Shown piece after piece: positions 28,449-35,584 of a stretch of DNA of 64,000 nucleotides. Numbering within the stretch: position 1 is the stretch's first letter; every line of letters starts with the position of its first letter. The position numbers and the translations under genes were made by a program. Origin of the DNA: Chitinophagales bacterium (GTDB lineage: Bacteria; Bacteroidota; Bacteroidia; Chitinophagales; Saprospiraceae). Below the pieces are notes generated by a model. The model saw nothing but the letters and a program-made list of their open reading frames with translations. It searched no databases and was not told where the DNA came from. The stretch lies in the NCBI GenBank assembly GCA_017303875.1, contig JAFLBP010000032.1:1-64000 (forward strand). Reading direction: 5' to 3'.

Positions 28449-28679
28449 CGGCAATTCTTTGCAGATTTGATGCGCTGCTGTCGTTCAAATTATCTGCCGG
28501 GAGTGGGAGGATCGGAGTGGTCGCCAAAAGGCGTATTTTTAAATTAATTTCGTAAAAATCATTATTTTTGGTAAATATAAAACAGGAAAAGCCAGCTTTT
28601 TGAAATGTATATTGGCATACTTTTGTGAAATTAGTATTAAATTTTTTGACTTAAAATATTGCTTCTGGTTTTTTTGGCG

Positions 28680-28687
28680 TAATTTTG
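28680..28687 (+). promoter_or_regulatory. -7 box TAATTTTG for the DksA-like gene
   Basis: Exact TAnnTTTG with a TTG 18 bases upstream (28659-28661) as a possible -33 element, 53 bases before the ATG at 28741. Confidence 0.6.
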
Positions 28688-28740
28688 CGCCCGCAATTCG
28701 CAATTGAAATTCAACAAAAAAACAAAAAACTGCGCACAAC

Positions 28741-29337
28741 ATGTCAAATGAACCCAAGCTGCGGTACAGTGACGAAGACCTTAACGAGTTTAAAGCGCTG
28801 ATCGAAAAGAAACTTCTGCAAGCCCAGGAGGAGTTGGAAATTACGCAACAACAAATATCCGACCTCAACGAAAATGGCTTTAACCAGCAGGGCGGCGATT
28901 GGTACGACGATTCTACCACTCACACCGATCTGGAAATGCTGCAACGCATGATGACGCGCCAGCAGCGTTTTGTTCAGGATTTGAAAAATGCGCTCCTGCG
29001 CGTACAAAATAAAACCTACGGTATTTGCAGTGTAACCGGCCAGCTGATTGATAAAAATCGCCTGCGCCTCGTGCCGCATGCCACAAAAAGTATCGACGGT
29101 AAAAATATTGCTGCCAACAATGCGCCCCGTAGCGGCGGCAGTACGGAAAATACAGACGGCCTCGGCGACTTTCCTTCTGATGACGATCGTCCTTCCGGCA
29201 AACCAATCGGCGATAAAGTGCGCATCGGCAGCGGCAAACGCCCAACCCGGCCTAATGCTGAAGAATGGGAAATGGATAATGAAACCATCGAGGATGCCGG
29301 CTACCGCAAAAATAAATTTGAAGACGAGGAAGAGTAA
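28741..29337 (+). CDS. TraR/DksA-family protein lacking zinc cysteines
   Basis: 198 residues. A coiled-coil N-terminal half (about 10-95) is followed by the DksA/TraR C-terminal core YGICSVTGQLIDKNRLRLVP (about 97-116). DksA-type proteins bind the RNA polymerase secondary channel and adjust transcription, often together with ppGpp. The four zinc cysteines of the family are reduced to one here: CSVTG replaces CxxCG, and HATKSID replaces the second CxxC pair. The C-terminal 60 residues are polar, charged and probably disordered, ending KFEDEEE. It is a Bacteroidota-style zinc-less member. A perfect 30-bp hairpin follows the gene. Confidence 0.85.
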   Translation: MSNEPKLRYSDEDLNEFKALIEKKLLQAQEELEITQQQISDLNENGFNQQGGDWYDDSTTHTDLEMLQRMMTRQQRFVQDLKNALLRVQNKTYGICSVTGQLIDKNRLRLVPHATKSIDGKNIAANNAPRSGGSTENTDGLGDFPSDDDRPSGKPIGDKVRIGSGKRPTRPNAEEWEMDNETIEDAGYRKNKFEDEEE

Positions 29338-29343
29338 TTACGT

Positions 29344-29425
29344 GTGTTTAGGTGTTTTAGTGTTTATGTGTTTTTGAGGTTCAAAAAGAAGCATCAAACA
29401 CATAAACACTAAAACACCTAAACAC
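29344..29425. repeat. 30-bp perfect inverted repeat built of GTGTTTWN octamers
   Basis: The arm at 29344-29373 (GTGTTTAG, GTGTTTTA, GTGTTTAT, GTGTTT) is perfectly complementary to 29396-29425, with a 22-base loop containing GAGGTTC. It lies between convergent genes and could end both transcripts. Similar GTGTTTTA units reappear at 38821-38835. Confidence 0.92.
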
Positions 29426-29431
29426 TTAATA

Positions 29432-29953
29432 TCACGTTTTAAATATCGTTGGCACCTCAATATTGCCCCCTTTTTTATCCTTCTTTCTCGGTGTTTTCTG
29501 GAGCAGGCGATTGATATCGTCCAGATAGAGCCTGCCTTTTAAGCTCACAAATACAAAATCATCTTCTGTGCGCGCCAGCACGACCACTTTGCGCAAGGCG
29601 CCACGGCGTTCCTTTGCCATCACACGTACCTGTTCTTTTCCGTGGCGTACCAACACCACATCTTCCAGATGCCGGCGGCGGGCACGGCGCTCGAATTTGC
29701 GCATGTCGCGGTCTTTAATCGGCGATCCGCCTTCAAAAAACATGACGCGCACACGGTGTACAGCGCGCAGGGCTTCGCGTTCGGAGAGTTCATCCAGAAA
29801 CCAGGAGGCCATACCGAAAAGTGAACGCGGAACGGTGAGGGCAACACCGTCATAGTCTTTGTATTTCCAGTACAGGGGGTAGTCCTGGGCTTTCAGCAGG
29901 GTAGGGGTGGCCCAGAGCAGGGCGATCAGGCAAAGGAAGCGGGCTTTCATCAT
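29432..29953 (-). CDS. DUF4252-family secreted protein (second copy)
   Basis: 173 residues with a signal peptide (MKARFLCLIALLWATPTLLKAQ; two adjacent ATGs open the gene). The overall pattern of a short N-terminal helix, charged middle, VMAKERRGALRKVVVLART, then FVFVSLKGRLYLDDINRLL matches DUF4252 proteins. The last motif aligns with FTLLSFMGNIDLDEISNLS of the upstream gene. Its start overlaps the stop of that gene by one base (TAATG), so the two are translationally coupled. DUF4252 genes are commonly found behind ECF sigma genes in Bacteroidota. The function is unknown; a link to the sigma switch is inferred from operon position. Confidence 0.75.
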   Translation of the reverse strand: MMKARFLCLIALLWATPTLLKAQDYPLYWKYKDYDGVALTVPRSLFGMASWFLDELSEREALRAVHRVRVMFFEGGSPIKDRDMRKFERRARRRHLEDVVLVRHGKEQVRVMAKERRGALRKVVVLARTEDDFVFVSLKGRLYLDDINRLLQKTPRKKDKKGGNIEVPTIFKT

Positions 29954-30486
29954 TATTCTTTTTCTTTCTTTTTAATTTTATCAAGGTGTTGCGCCCCCTC
30001 CACATTGAGGGATTTGGAGAGGTTAGAGATCTCATCCAGGTCGATATTGCCCATAAAACTGAGCAGGGTGAACGAATCTGGCGCCCCGACGAGCAGCAGT
30101 AACTCCGTGATGGTGTTACCTGACTCCTTAACCCAGATGCGCACGTTCTCCTGGCCATCGCGCACCGTGAGCAACTCTGCGTATTCCGTTTGTGGCACAC
30201 GGCCCAGCGCATCTTTGTACAGTGCGGCGCCGTTGCTGAGACTGTCGCAGGTGAGTACACGCAGGCCGCCGAGTTTGCGGATTACGCCGCGCATTTTTTG
30301 CCAGTCTTCATCGTTTTCATCGAGGTTAACTTTGGCCAGCAGTTCGAACATTTTCGGACTGACAAACACCGTGGTGAAGCGCTCATCGGAAGAATATTTA
30401 TCGAAGAAGCGCACAATGGCATCGTTTTGGGCCTGGGCGAAAAACGCCGTGAGCATAAAGAGCAACAAAAAGCCTGTTTTTTTCAT
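29953..30486 (-). CDS. DUF4252-family secreted protein (first copy)
   Basis: 177 residues, signal peptide to about residue 19 (LTAFFAQAQ). The typical DUF4252 layout is visible: FFDKYSSDERFTTVFVSPKMFELL at the N-terminus, the IRKLGGLRVLTCD strand, VRIWVKESGNTITELLLLVG and FTLLSFMGNIDLDEIS near the end. It is probably a periplasmic or outer-membrane-associated protein of unknown role. It is third in the order ECF sigma, membrane anti-sigma candidate, DUF4252, DUF4252. Confidence 0.85.
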   Translation of the reverse strand: MKKTGFLLLFMLTAFFAQAQNDAIVRFFDKYSSDERFTTVFVSPKMFELLAKVNLDENDEDWQKMRGVIRKLGGLRVLTCDSLSNGAALYKDALGRVPQTEYAELLTVRDGQENVRIWVKESGNTITELLLLVGAPDSFTLLSFMGNIDLDEISNLSKSLNVEGAQHLDKIKKKEKE

Positions 30487-30534
30487 GACTTATGGTTTTG
30501 AACAGTGATTTTGAAAAGATGGGTGAAAAAGGGT

Positions 30535-31257
30535 TCAACCTTCCGCGCGGTGTTTGAACAGTTTGTCGAGGTGTTCCATCTGGTTGAGGTCTTTGGTGGC
30601 TTTGGAGGCGCCTTTGTTCATTTTCCGGGAAACGAGGGCAAGGGCCGTTTTTACTTCCTCCAGGGCTTTCCGGGTTTCAGGATCAAGCTCCTGAGAGCGG
30701 TTTTTATGGCGTTTTTTAAATCCGAATTTAAAGGTCTTTTTGCTTTCCGTCGCCTTGGCAAGCGCAATAAGCGCTCCTGTGTTTGCGCTCGGCTCCACTG
30801 TTGGCACGGTGGCCGATTGTTCTGTTTTCAGGGTGTCGGGTGTTGTCGCCAAACCCGGTGTAATTTGTTGTTTTTCTTTGTTAAAATATTGATAACCAAT
30901 AAATAACAAAGCAAAAGCAGCAGCAAGGGCGGCGTATTTGAAGAATGCGGAATGCGGACTCTCCCTCCTTCCCAGGGAGGGCCGGGGTGGGTTGCGGAGT
31001 GCGGAATGATTGGTTTCATCCGGCATCTGCGTATTATCATTCTGTACTCCCGATTCATTCCGCATTCCGCATTCCGCATTCCGCATTTGTACAGCCTGTT
31101 CCGACGCAATAGCCTGAAACAAGGGTGCGTATTTGCGGTGATCGGGTGCGACGGGGCCGCTGAAGTAGGCCTTCAGCTGGCGCTCCTCTTCGAGGGTGCA
31201 TTCGCCCTCCCAGTAGCGGTCGAGCAGGGTATCAATGGTATTGCGGTCGTAATTCAT
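30535..31257 (-). CDS. Membrane anti-sigma-like protein carrying a repeat insertion
   Basis: 240 residues. The N-terminus (LLDRYWEGECTLEEERQLKAYF) looks like a cytoplasmic anti-sigma head, although the zinc-binding HxxxCxxC is absent. One membrane helix follows (YAALAAAFALLFIGYQYF, about 108-125), then a basic periplasmic tail. Its ATG overlaps the stop of the ECF sigma gene (31254-31257), which supports a sigma/anti-sigma pair. Residues of about 57-107, between head and helix, are encoded by intergenic-type heptamer repeats (MRNAECGMRNE, ALRNPPRPSLGRRESPHSAF) and keep the frame open. The anti-sigma role is inferred from context. Confidence 0.72.
   Translation of the reverse strand: MNYDRNTIDTLLDRYWEGECTLEEERQLKAYFSGPVAPDHRKYAPLFQAIASEQAVQMRNAECGMRNESGVQNDNTQMPDETNHSALRNPPRPSLGRRESPHSAFFKYAALAAAFALLFIGYQYFNKEKQQITPGLATTPDTLKTEQSATVPTVEPSANTGALIALAKATESKKTFKFGFKKRHKNRSQELDPETRKALEEVKTALALVSRKMNKGASKATKDLNQMEHLDKLFKHRAEG
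30943..31087. repeat. CGGAATG-type heptamer element inside a coding sequence
   Basis: Plus-strand heptamers at 30943-30958 and 30995-31008, a CTCCCT/AGGGAG-containing core (30960-30995), and inverted heptamers (CATTCCG type) at 31053-31087. The core closely resembles 46469-46505 (AGGGAGGGCCGGGG then GGGTTGCGGA). Everything lies within the anti-sigma-like gene. Confidence 0.9.
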
Positions 31258-31754
31258 AGCGACAACATTTTTTCGCGCACTGTTTTTCTGGCGCGATGGA
31301 GGTTTACTTTAACCATATCGAGGCTCATATCGAGCGTCATGGCGATTTCATCGTAGCTCAGTTCTTCCACATCGCGCAGGTGCATTACGAGGCGTTGTTT
31401 TTCCGGAAGCTGTTGCATAAAGCGCCTGACCTGATCTATCAGATCGCTGGTTTCGGCAGCTTGTTCGGGGCTGTGGCTGTCATTAACACGAGTAGCAACG
31501 CCTTCCAGTGTATCGGTGCGGTGCAGGGCCACGGCGCGGGACTTGTCGAGCGAGCGGTTGCGCGTGAGTGTCATGCACCAGGCTTCCCAATTTTGCACCC
31601 TTGTACTTTGCTCTTCCGTGAACTGCCAGACTTTGGACAGTACTTCCTGCACCACATCTTCCGCATCCTGATGGCTGCCGGTGATGCGTAGTGCAAAGCG
31701 GAAAAGCTTGTTTTGTATCGGTATGATTTGTTCCTGGAAAAGACTGCTGTTCAT
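31254..31754 (-). CDS. ECF sigma-70 factor
   Basis: 166 residues. Sigma region 2 is recognisable in FALRITGSHQDAEDVVQEV, with NWEAWCMTLTRNRSLDKSR as the 2.3/2.4 part. Region 4 is seen in LPEKQRLVMHLRDVEELSYDEIA followed by the MSLDMVKVNLHRARK recognition helix. The gene heads a four-gene minus-strand group with an overlapping anti-sigma-like gene and two DUF4252 genes. The target regulon cannot be read from the window; by family habit it would include its own operon. Confidence 0.88.
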   Translation of the reverse strand: MNSSLFQEQIIPIQNKLFRFALRITGSHQDAEDVVQEVLSKVWQFTEEQSTRVQNWEAWCMTLTRNRSLDKSRAVALHRTDTLEGVATRVNDSHSPEQAAETSDLIDQVRRFMQQLPEKQRLVMHLRDVEELSYDEIAMTLDMSLDMVKVNLHRARKTVREKMLSL

Positions 31755-31909
31755 GCGCTTTTCGTCGTGTTTGAAGGGAAGACGGGGGCAATATCGGGAA
31801 TGTTACAGCTTGGTGAAAAAAAAGGTTCGGAGATTTGGGGTTCGGCCGGGTTGTTTCACTGACACAGAAACTTGAGTAGTGCTTATATTTACCGTTAAAT
31901 TTCCCTCAC

Positions 31910-34054
31910 ATGCGTTATTTTTTACTTGTTTATTGGAGTATTTTTATTCAAATCGGCTACTCCCAATCCCGCCACTACGTACGCGCAGAAGCATTGGGTG
32001 GCACGCAAAGCGGCAAAAGCTGGTCAAATGCCTTTATTGCCCTGCAGGATGCCCTGGCGGCAGCGCAATTTGGCGATACAATATGGGTGGCCAAAGGCAA
32101 GTATACGCCTACCTACTCGTTAGACAGAACCGAGTCCTTTATGCTGAAAGACGGCGTGAAAGTATTTGGCGGTTTTTCAGGAACGGAAAATACCCTTTCA
32201 GAACGCAATACCACACTTTACCCGGCGGTATTGAGTGGCGATATTGGTATTCCTGATAACAGTTCTGACAACAGCTACCATGTCCTGCGCGGAATTGGCC
32301 TGAGCAATACCAGCGAGCTGGATGGCTTTGTGATTCAGGATGCGAACAGCTACACGGAAACCCCGCCAACAGCTATGGATGGCTATGGGGGCGGACTTTT
32401 GCTTGAAGGCGCTCCGGGCGTTGCCAACTCCAGACCTGTGATACGCAATTGTATTTTCCGAAATAACCAGGCGGTATATGGCGGTGGGATAGGCATAACC
32501 TGGAAAAACGCCGACGATTCAAATAGTAGTACGCATTACGTTAACCCCATCATTGAAACCTGTCGTTTTGAGCAAAACGCTGCATTGCAGGCTGGTGGTG
32601 GCATTTATAAATTTGGTGCGATTGGGCAGGATACCTTCTGGCTTCGGAATTGTGATTTTTTTAAGAATCATGCCTTTTGGGATGGTGGAGCGGGCGTTGC
32701 ATTCAACATCCCGCATTTCATTGCAAGAATAGCACTTAAAAATTGTAATTTTGATGGCGATTCAACCCGAAACTATGGTGGAGGGGTTCAATTGCTGGGG
32801 GTAGTATTCGATAATGCAGAACACAATTTACTTGTTGAGAACTGTTCATTCAGGCGTTGTAAGTCCAATCCGGGAGGTGCAATTGCACTGTCAAATAGGT
32901 TAGGGGGTGGGCCGACAGGGAATAAGGTTCGTAACAATTTAAGGCTGATAAATTGTTTATTTGAAAATAATGAAGGGCCAAACAGGGGGGATGCCATTCA
33001 TGTCATTGCCAGAAAGGGAGGAGAAGCAAATGTATTTGTAGAAAATTGTAAGTTTTTCGATCATACCAACGGAGGCTCTTATGTAATCTCAGTAAATGCA
33101 GTCCAGTCAAGTAAGGTAAAGCTCGAAGTGGAAAGTAGTACATTTATAAATAATGCGCTTCAGAATACACAAAATTCATTCGGTATAGGGGTTAATGGCG
33201 GACTGGATTTTTCCACACCGCCTTCCGAGGCTGATATACAGGTTAATAATAGTCTTTTTTATGGAAATGGTGGAGCAGTCGCCCTCACAGGCAGCAAAAA
33301 CTCCCGCAGCATCACCCAGGTGCGCAACTGTACCTTTGTGGATAACCACAACTATGTTTTTATAGCATCCTGGTGGCCGGAGCTGGCTCAAAATGGCGGC
33401 TATAACCGCTTTTATCTCGATAATTGTGTTATTTGGGAGCCTCAGGCGATAAAAGGTACCCTGTTTTATAACAACCAGCCCCAAAACCTGACCATGTACG
33501 ATTTTTTCATGGATCACTGTCTTATCAATGCCTTTGATACCAGCGGCTTGCCGGGCGCTGCCGCAGCCTTCGGTAATCAGGTGCTTTGGGGGCAATCGCC
33601 GATGTTTCAGGACAGTCTGGCTGCCGATTTTCGCCTCTCGGTTTGCTCCCCTGCAATGGATGCGGGCAACAACCTGAAAGCCGATACCCTGGGCGCAGAC
33701 CTCGACGGGCTACCCCGTCTGCGTTTTGGTCGGGTGGATATGGGGGCTTTTGAACAGCAGGATACCTGTGCCAAGGTGGCCACCAACGATTTTGTTTCCG
33801 ATAACCCTGAAACCGGACTGCACCTCTGGCCAAATCCCGGAACCGAAAGCGCAGCGTTGAATTTTGCCATTCCGGGTGCAGCAGGTTTTCCCGCACTTGT
33901 ACAACTGCTGGCGCTCGACGGGCGTGTAATGTATGAGCAATATCAGGAAATTCAAATGCAAAATCATCTGCAACTACCTTCCCTGCCCGCCGGTTTTTAT
34001 TTTCTGCTGGTGCAGAGCGAGACCCGGCGCTGGGTTGCCAAATGGCTGCGATAA
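31910..34054 (+). CDS. T9SS-exported right-handed beta-helix protein
   Basis: 714 residues, signal peptide to about residue 19 (FIQIGYSQ). The central part is a parallel beta-helix with recurring rungs (RNCIFRNNQAVYGGGIG, ETCRFEQNAALQAGGGIY, LRNCDFFKNHAFWDGG, VENCSFRRC), as in polysaccharide lyases and adhesins. A choice-of-anchor segment (CSPAMDAGNNLKADTLGADLDG, then VDMGAFEQ) precedes a T9SS sorting domain (LHLWPNPGTES to RRWVAKWLR). No catalytic residues can be assigned. The DNA of the middle third (about 32500-33280) is noticeably more A+T-rich than both ends. A one-mismatch -7 box, TATATTTA, lies at 31884-31891. Confidence 0.85.
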   Translation: MRYFLLVYWSIFIQIGYSQSRHYVRAEALGGTQSGKSWSNAFIALQDALAAAQFGDTIWVAKGKYTPTYSLDRTESFMLKDGVKVFGGFSGTENTLSERNTTLYPAVLSGDIGIPDNSSDNSYHVLRGIGLSNTSELDGFVIQDANSYTETPPTAMDGYGGGLLLEGAPGVANSRPVIRNCIFRNNQAVYGGGIGITWKNADDSNSSTHYVNPIIETCRFEQNAALQAGGGIYKFGAIGQDTFWLRNCDFFKNHAFWDGGAGVAFNIPHFIARIALKNCNFDGDSTRNYGGGVQLLGVVFDNAEHNLLVENCSFRRCKSNPGGAIALSNRLGGGPTGNKVRNNLRLINCLFENNEGPNRGDAIHVIARKGGEANVFVENCKFFDHTNGGSYVISVNAVQSSKVKLEVESSTFINNALQNTQNSFGIGVNGGLDFSTPPSEADIQVNNSLFYGNGGAVALTGSKNSRSITQVRNCTFVDNHNYVFIASWWPELAQNGGYNRFYLDNCVIWEPQAIKGTLFYNNQPQNLTMYDFFMDHCLINAFDTSGLPGAAAAFGNQVLWGQSPMFQDSLAADFRLSVCSPAMDAGNNLKADTLGADLDGLPRLRFGRVDMGAFEQQDTCAKVATNDFVSDNPETGLHLWPNPGTESAALNFAIPGAAGFPALVQLLALDGRVMYEQYQEIQMQNHLQLPSLPAGFYFLLVQSETRRWVAKWLR

Positions 34055-34113
34055 CCAGGAAGCGCTTACGGCCTCGAACGTAAATCCGCATACATCTTTA
34101 CCCATTATTGCGC

Positions 34114-34121
34114 TATCTTTG
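34114..34121 (+). promoter_or_regulatory. -7 box TATCTTTG immediately before the DUF58 gene
   Basis: Exact TAnnTTTG ending only five bases before the ATG at 34127. Either the transcript is leaderless or translation starts at the in-frame ATG at 34139. Confidence 0.65.
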
Positions 34122-34126
34122 CACCC

Positions 34127-35068
34127 ATGAGTAAAGCAATGTTGGAAACCCAGGAGATACGTGGCCTTGGCAGCAATTTGGAGTTGCTGGCCCAGCAGGT
34201 CGTTGAAGGTTTTATCGTCGGGATGCACCGCAGTCCGTTCCACGGTTTTTCGGTCGAATTTGCCGAACACCGCCTCTACAATTCCGGCGAAAGCACGCGC
34301 AATATTGACTGGAAAGTGTACGGCCGCACGGATAAACTCTTCGTCAAACGTTTTGAGGAAGAAACCAACCTGCGCTGCCAGATCGTCATTGACGCCTCTT
34401 CCACCATGTACTACCCTTGGGATACCAAAGACCCGGCCAAGTACAAATACGCCAATAAATTCTGCTTCGCGGCCCAATCGGCCGCCGTGCTGATGAATGT
34501 GCTGCGCCGCCAACGCGATGCCTTCGGCCTCACGCTCTTCGATAAAGACGTGCTGGTGAACACCCAAGCCAAATCCAGTACGGTACACTACCGCCTGCTG
34601 CTTTCGCACCTCACCCAGCGCATCGAAAACCCGGAGCTGAACCACGCCACCGATTTTGCTGCCACGCTGCACCAGGTTGCGGAGTCTATTCACCGCCGCT
34701 CTTTAGTGGTAATTTTTACCGATGTGATGGAGCAGCCCGACAAAGCCGAGCAGATTTTCGCTGCCCTCCAGCACCTCAAATACGCCAAACACGAGGTGAT
34801 TCTTTTCCACGTGACCGACAAATCCAAGGAGCTGGATTTTGAATTTGACAACCGTCCATACATTTTTGTGGATATGGAAAGCGGCGAAGAAGTACGCCTC
34901 CAACCCAATCAGATCAAGGAGTTTTATGTCAAACAGGTACAGGAATTTACCGACAAACTCCGCCTCAAATGCCTGCAATTCAATATTGATTTTGTAGAAG
35001 CAGACATTAATAAAGGCTTCGCACCCATCCTGCAAACCTGGATGGCCAAGCGTGCCAAAATGAAATAA
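34127..35068 (+). CDS. DUF58-domain protein (von Willebrand A-like)
   Basis: 313 residues, soluble. The DUF58 signature RNIDWKVYGRTDKLFVKRFE (about 63-82) is followed by a VWA-like core with IVIDASSTMYYP (DxSxT in place of the MIDAS DxSxS), VVIFTDVME and EVILFHVTD. In other Bacteroidota such genes accompany MoxR ATPases and membrane VWA/BatA-type genes; none is nearby here. The precise cellular role is unknown. If the -7 box at 34114 is used, the start may be the ATG at 34139 (MLETQEIRG). The purE gene follows by ten bases. Confidence 0.88.
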   Translation: MSKAMLETQEIRGLGSNLELLAQQVVEGFIVGMHRSPFHGFSVEFAEHRLYNSGESTRNIDWKVYGRTDKLFVKRFEEETNLRCQIVIDASSTMYYPWDTKDPAKYKYANKFCFAAQSAAVLMNVLRRQRDAFGLTLFDKDVLVNTQAKSSTVHYRLLLSHLTQRIENPELNHATDFAATLHQVAESIHRRSLVVIFTDVMEQPDKAEQIFAALQHLKYAKHEVILFHVTDKSKELDFEFDNRPYIFVDMESGEEVRLQPNQIKEFYVKQVQEFTDKLRLKCLQFNIDFVEADINKGFAPILQTWMAKRAKMK

Positions 35069-35077
35069 ACCCAACGC

Positions 35078-35563
35078 ATGATCGCAATTATCATGGGCTC
35101 CGATTCCGACCTGCCGGTGATGCAAAAAGCCGCCGATATCCTCGCAGTACTTCGGGTGCCTTACAGAATGACCATCGTATCGGCGCATCGCACGCCAGCA
35201 CGCCTGTTTGAATTTGCCAGCACCGCCCACGAAAAAGGCTTTAAGGTTGTCATCGCAGGCGCAGGCGGGGCCGCCCACCTGCCCGGTATGGTGGCCGCCA
35301 TCTCGCCGCTGCCCGTCATCGGCGTGCCCGTCAAATCGTCCAACTCCATTGATGGCTGGGACAGCATCCTGTCCATCCTCCAAATGCCCGAGGGAGTGCC
35401 CGTCGCCACCGTGGCCCTCAACGCCGGCCGCAATGCCGGTATCCTCGCCGCCCAAATGCTCGCCACCAGCGACCCTGAATTGCTGCAACGTATCGCCGCA
35501 TTCAAACAACAGCTGGAGCAAACGGTGCTGGAAAAAGCTGCTAAAATGGAAAATCAGGGATAA
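35078..35563 (+). CDS. purE: 5-(carboxyamino)imidazole ribonucleotide mutase PurE
   Basis: 161 residues, the usual length. It converts N5-CAIR to CAIR in purine biosynthesis. Recognised motifs are IIMGSDSDLPVM at the N-terminus, VSAHRTP (about 39-45), AGAGGAAHLPGMVAA (about 61-75), the IGVPVKSS loop and LNAGRNAG. It lies ten bases after the DUF58 gene and about 20 bases before the second fused E1 gene, all on the plus strand, so the three probably share a transcript although their functions are unrelated. No purK is visible. Confidence 0.96.
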   Translation: MIAIIMGSDSDLPVMQKAADILAVLRVPYRMTIVSAHRTPARLFEFASTAHEKGFKVVIAGAGGAAHLPGMVAAISPLPVIGVPVKSSNSIDGWDSILSILQMPEGVPVATVALNAGRNAGILAAQMLATSDPELLQRIAAFKQQLEQTVLEKAAKMENQG

Positions 35564-35584
35564 AATTCCCGCCCGTACCAAACA

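Larger units (their letters stand above)
28341..28740. other. 400 bp divergent intergenic region
   Basis: Carries a minus-strand -7 box (28448-28441) for the E1 gene and a plus-strand -7 box (28680-28687) for the DksA-like gene. The middle (28550-28660) is very A+T-rich. No reading frame or RNA gene is supported. Confidence 0.5.
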
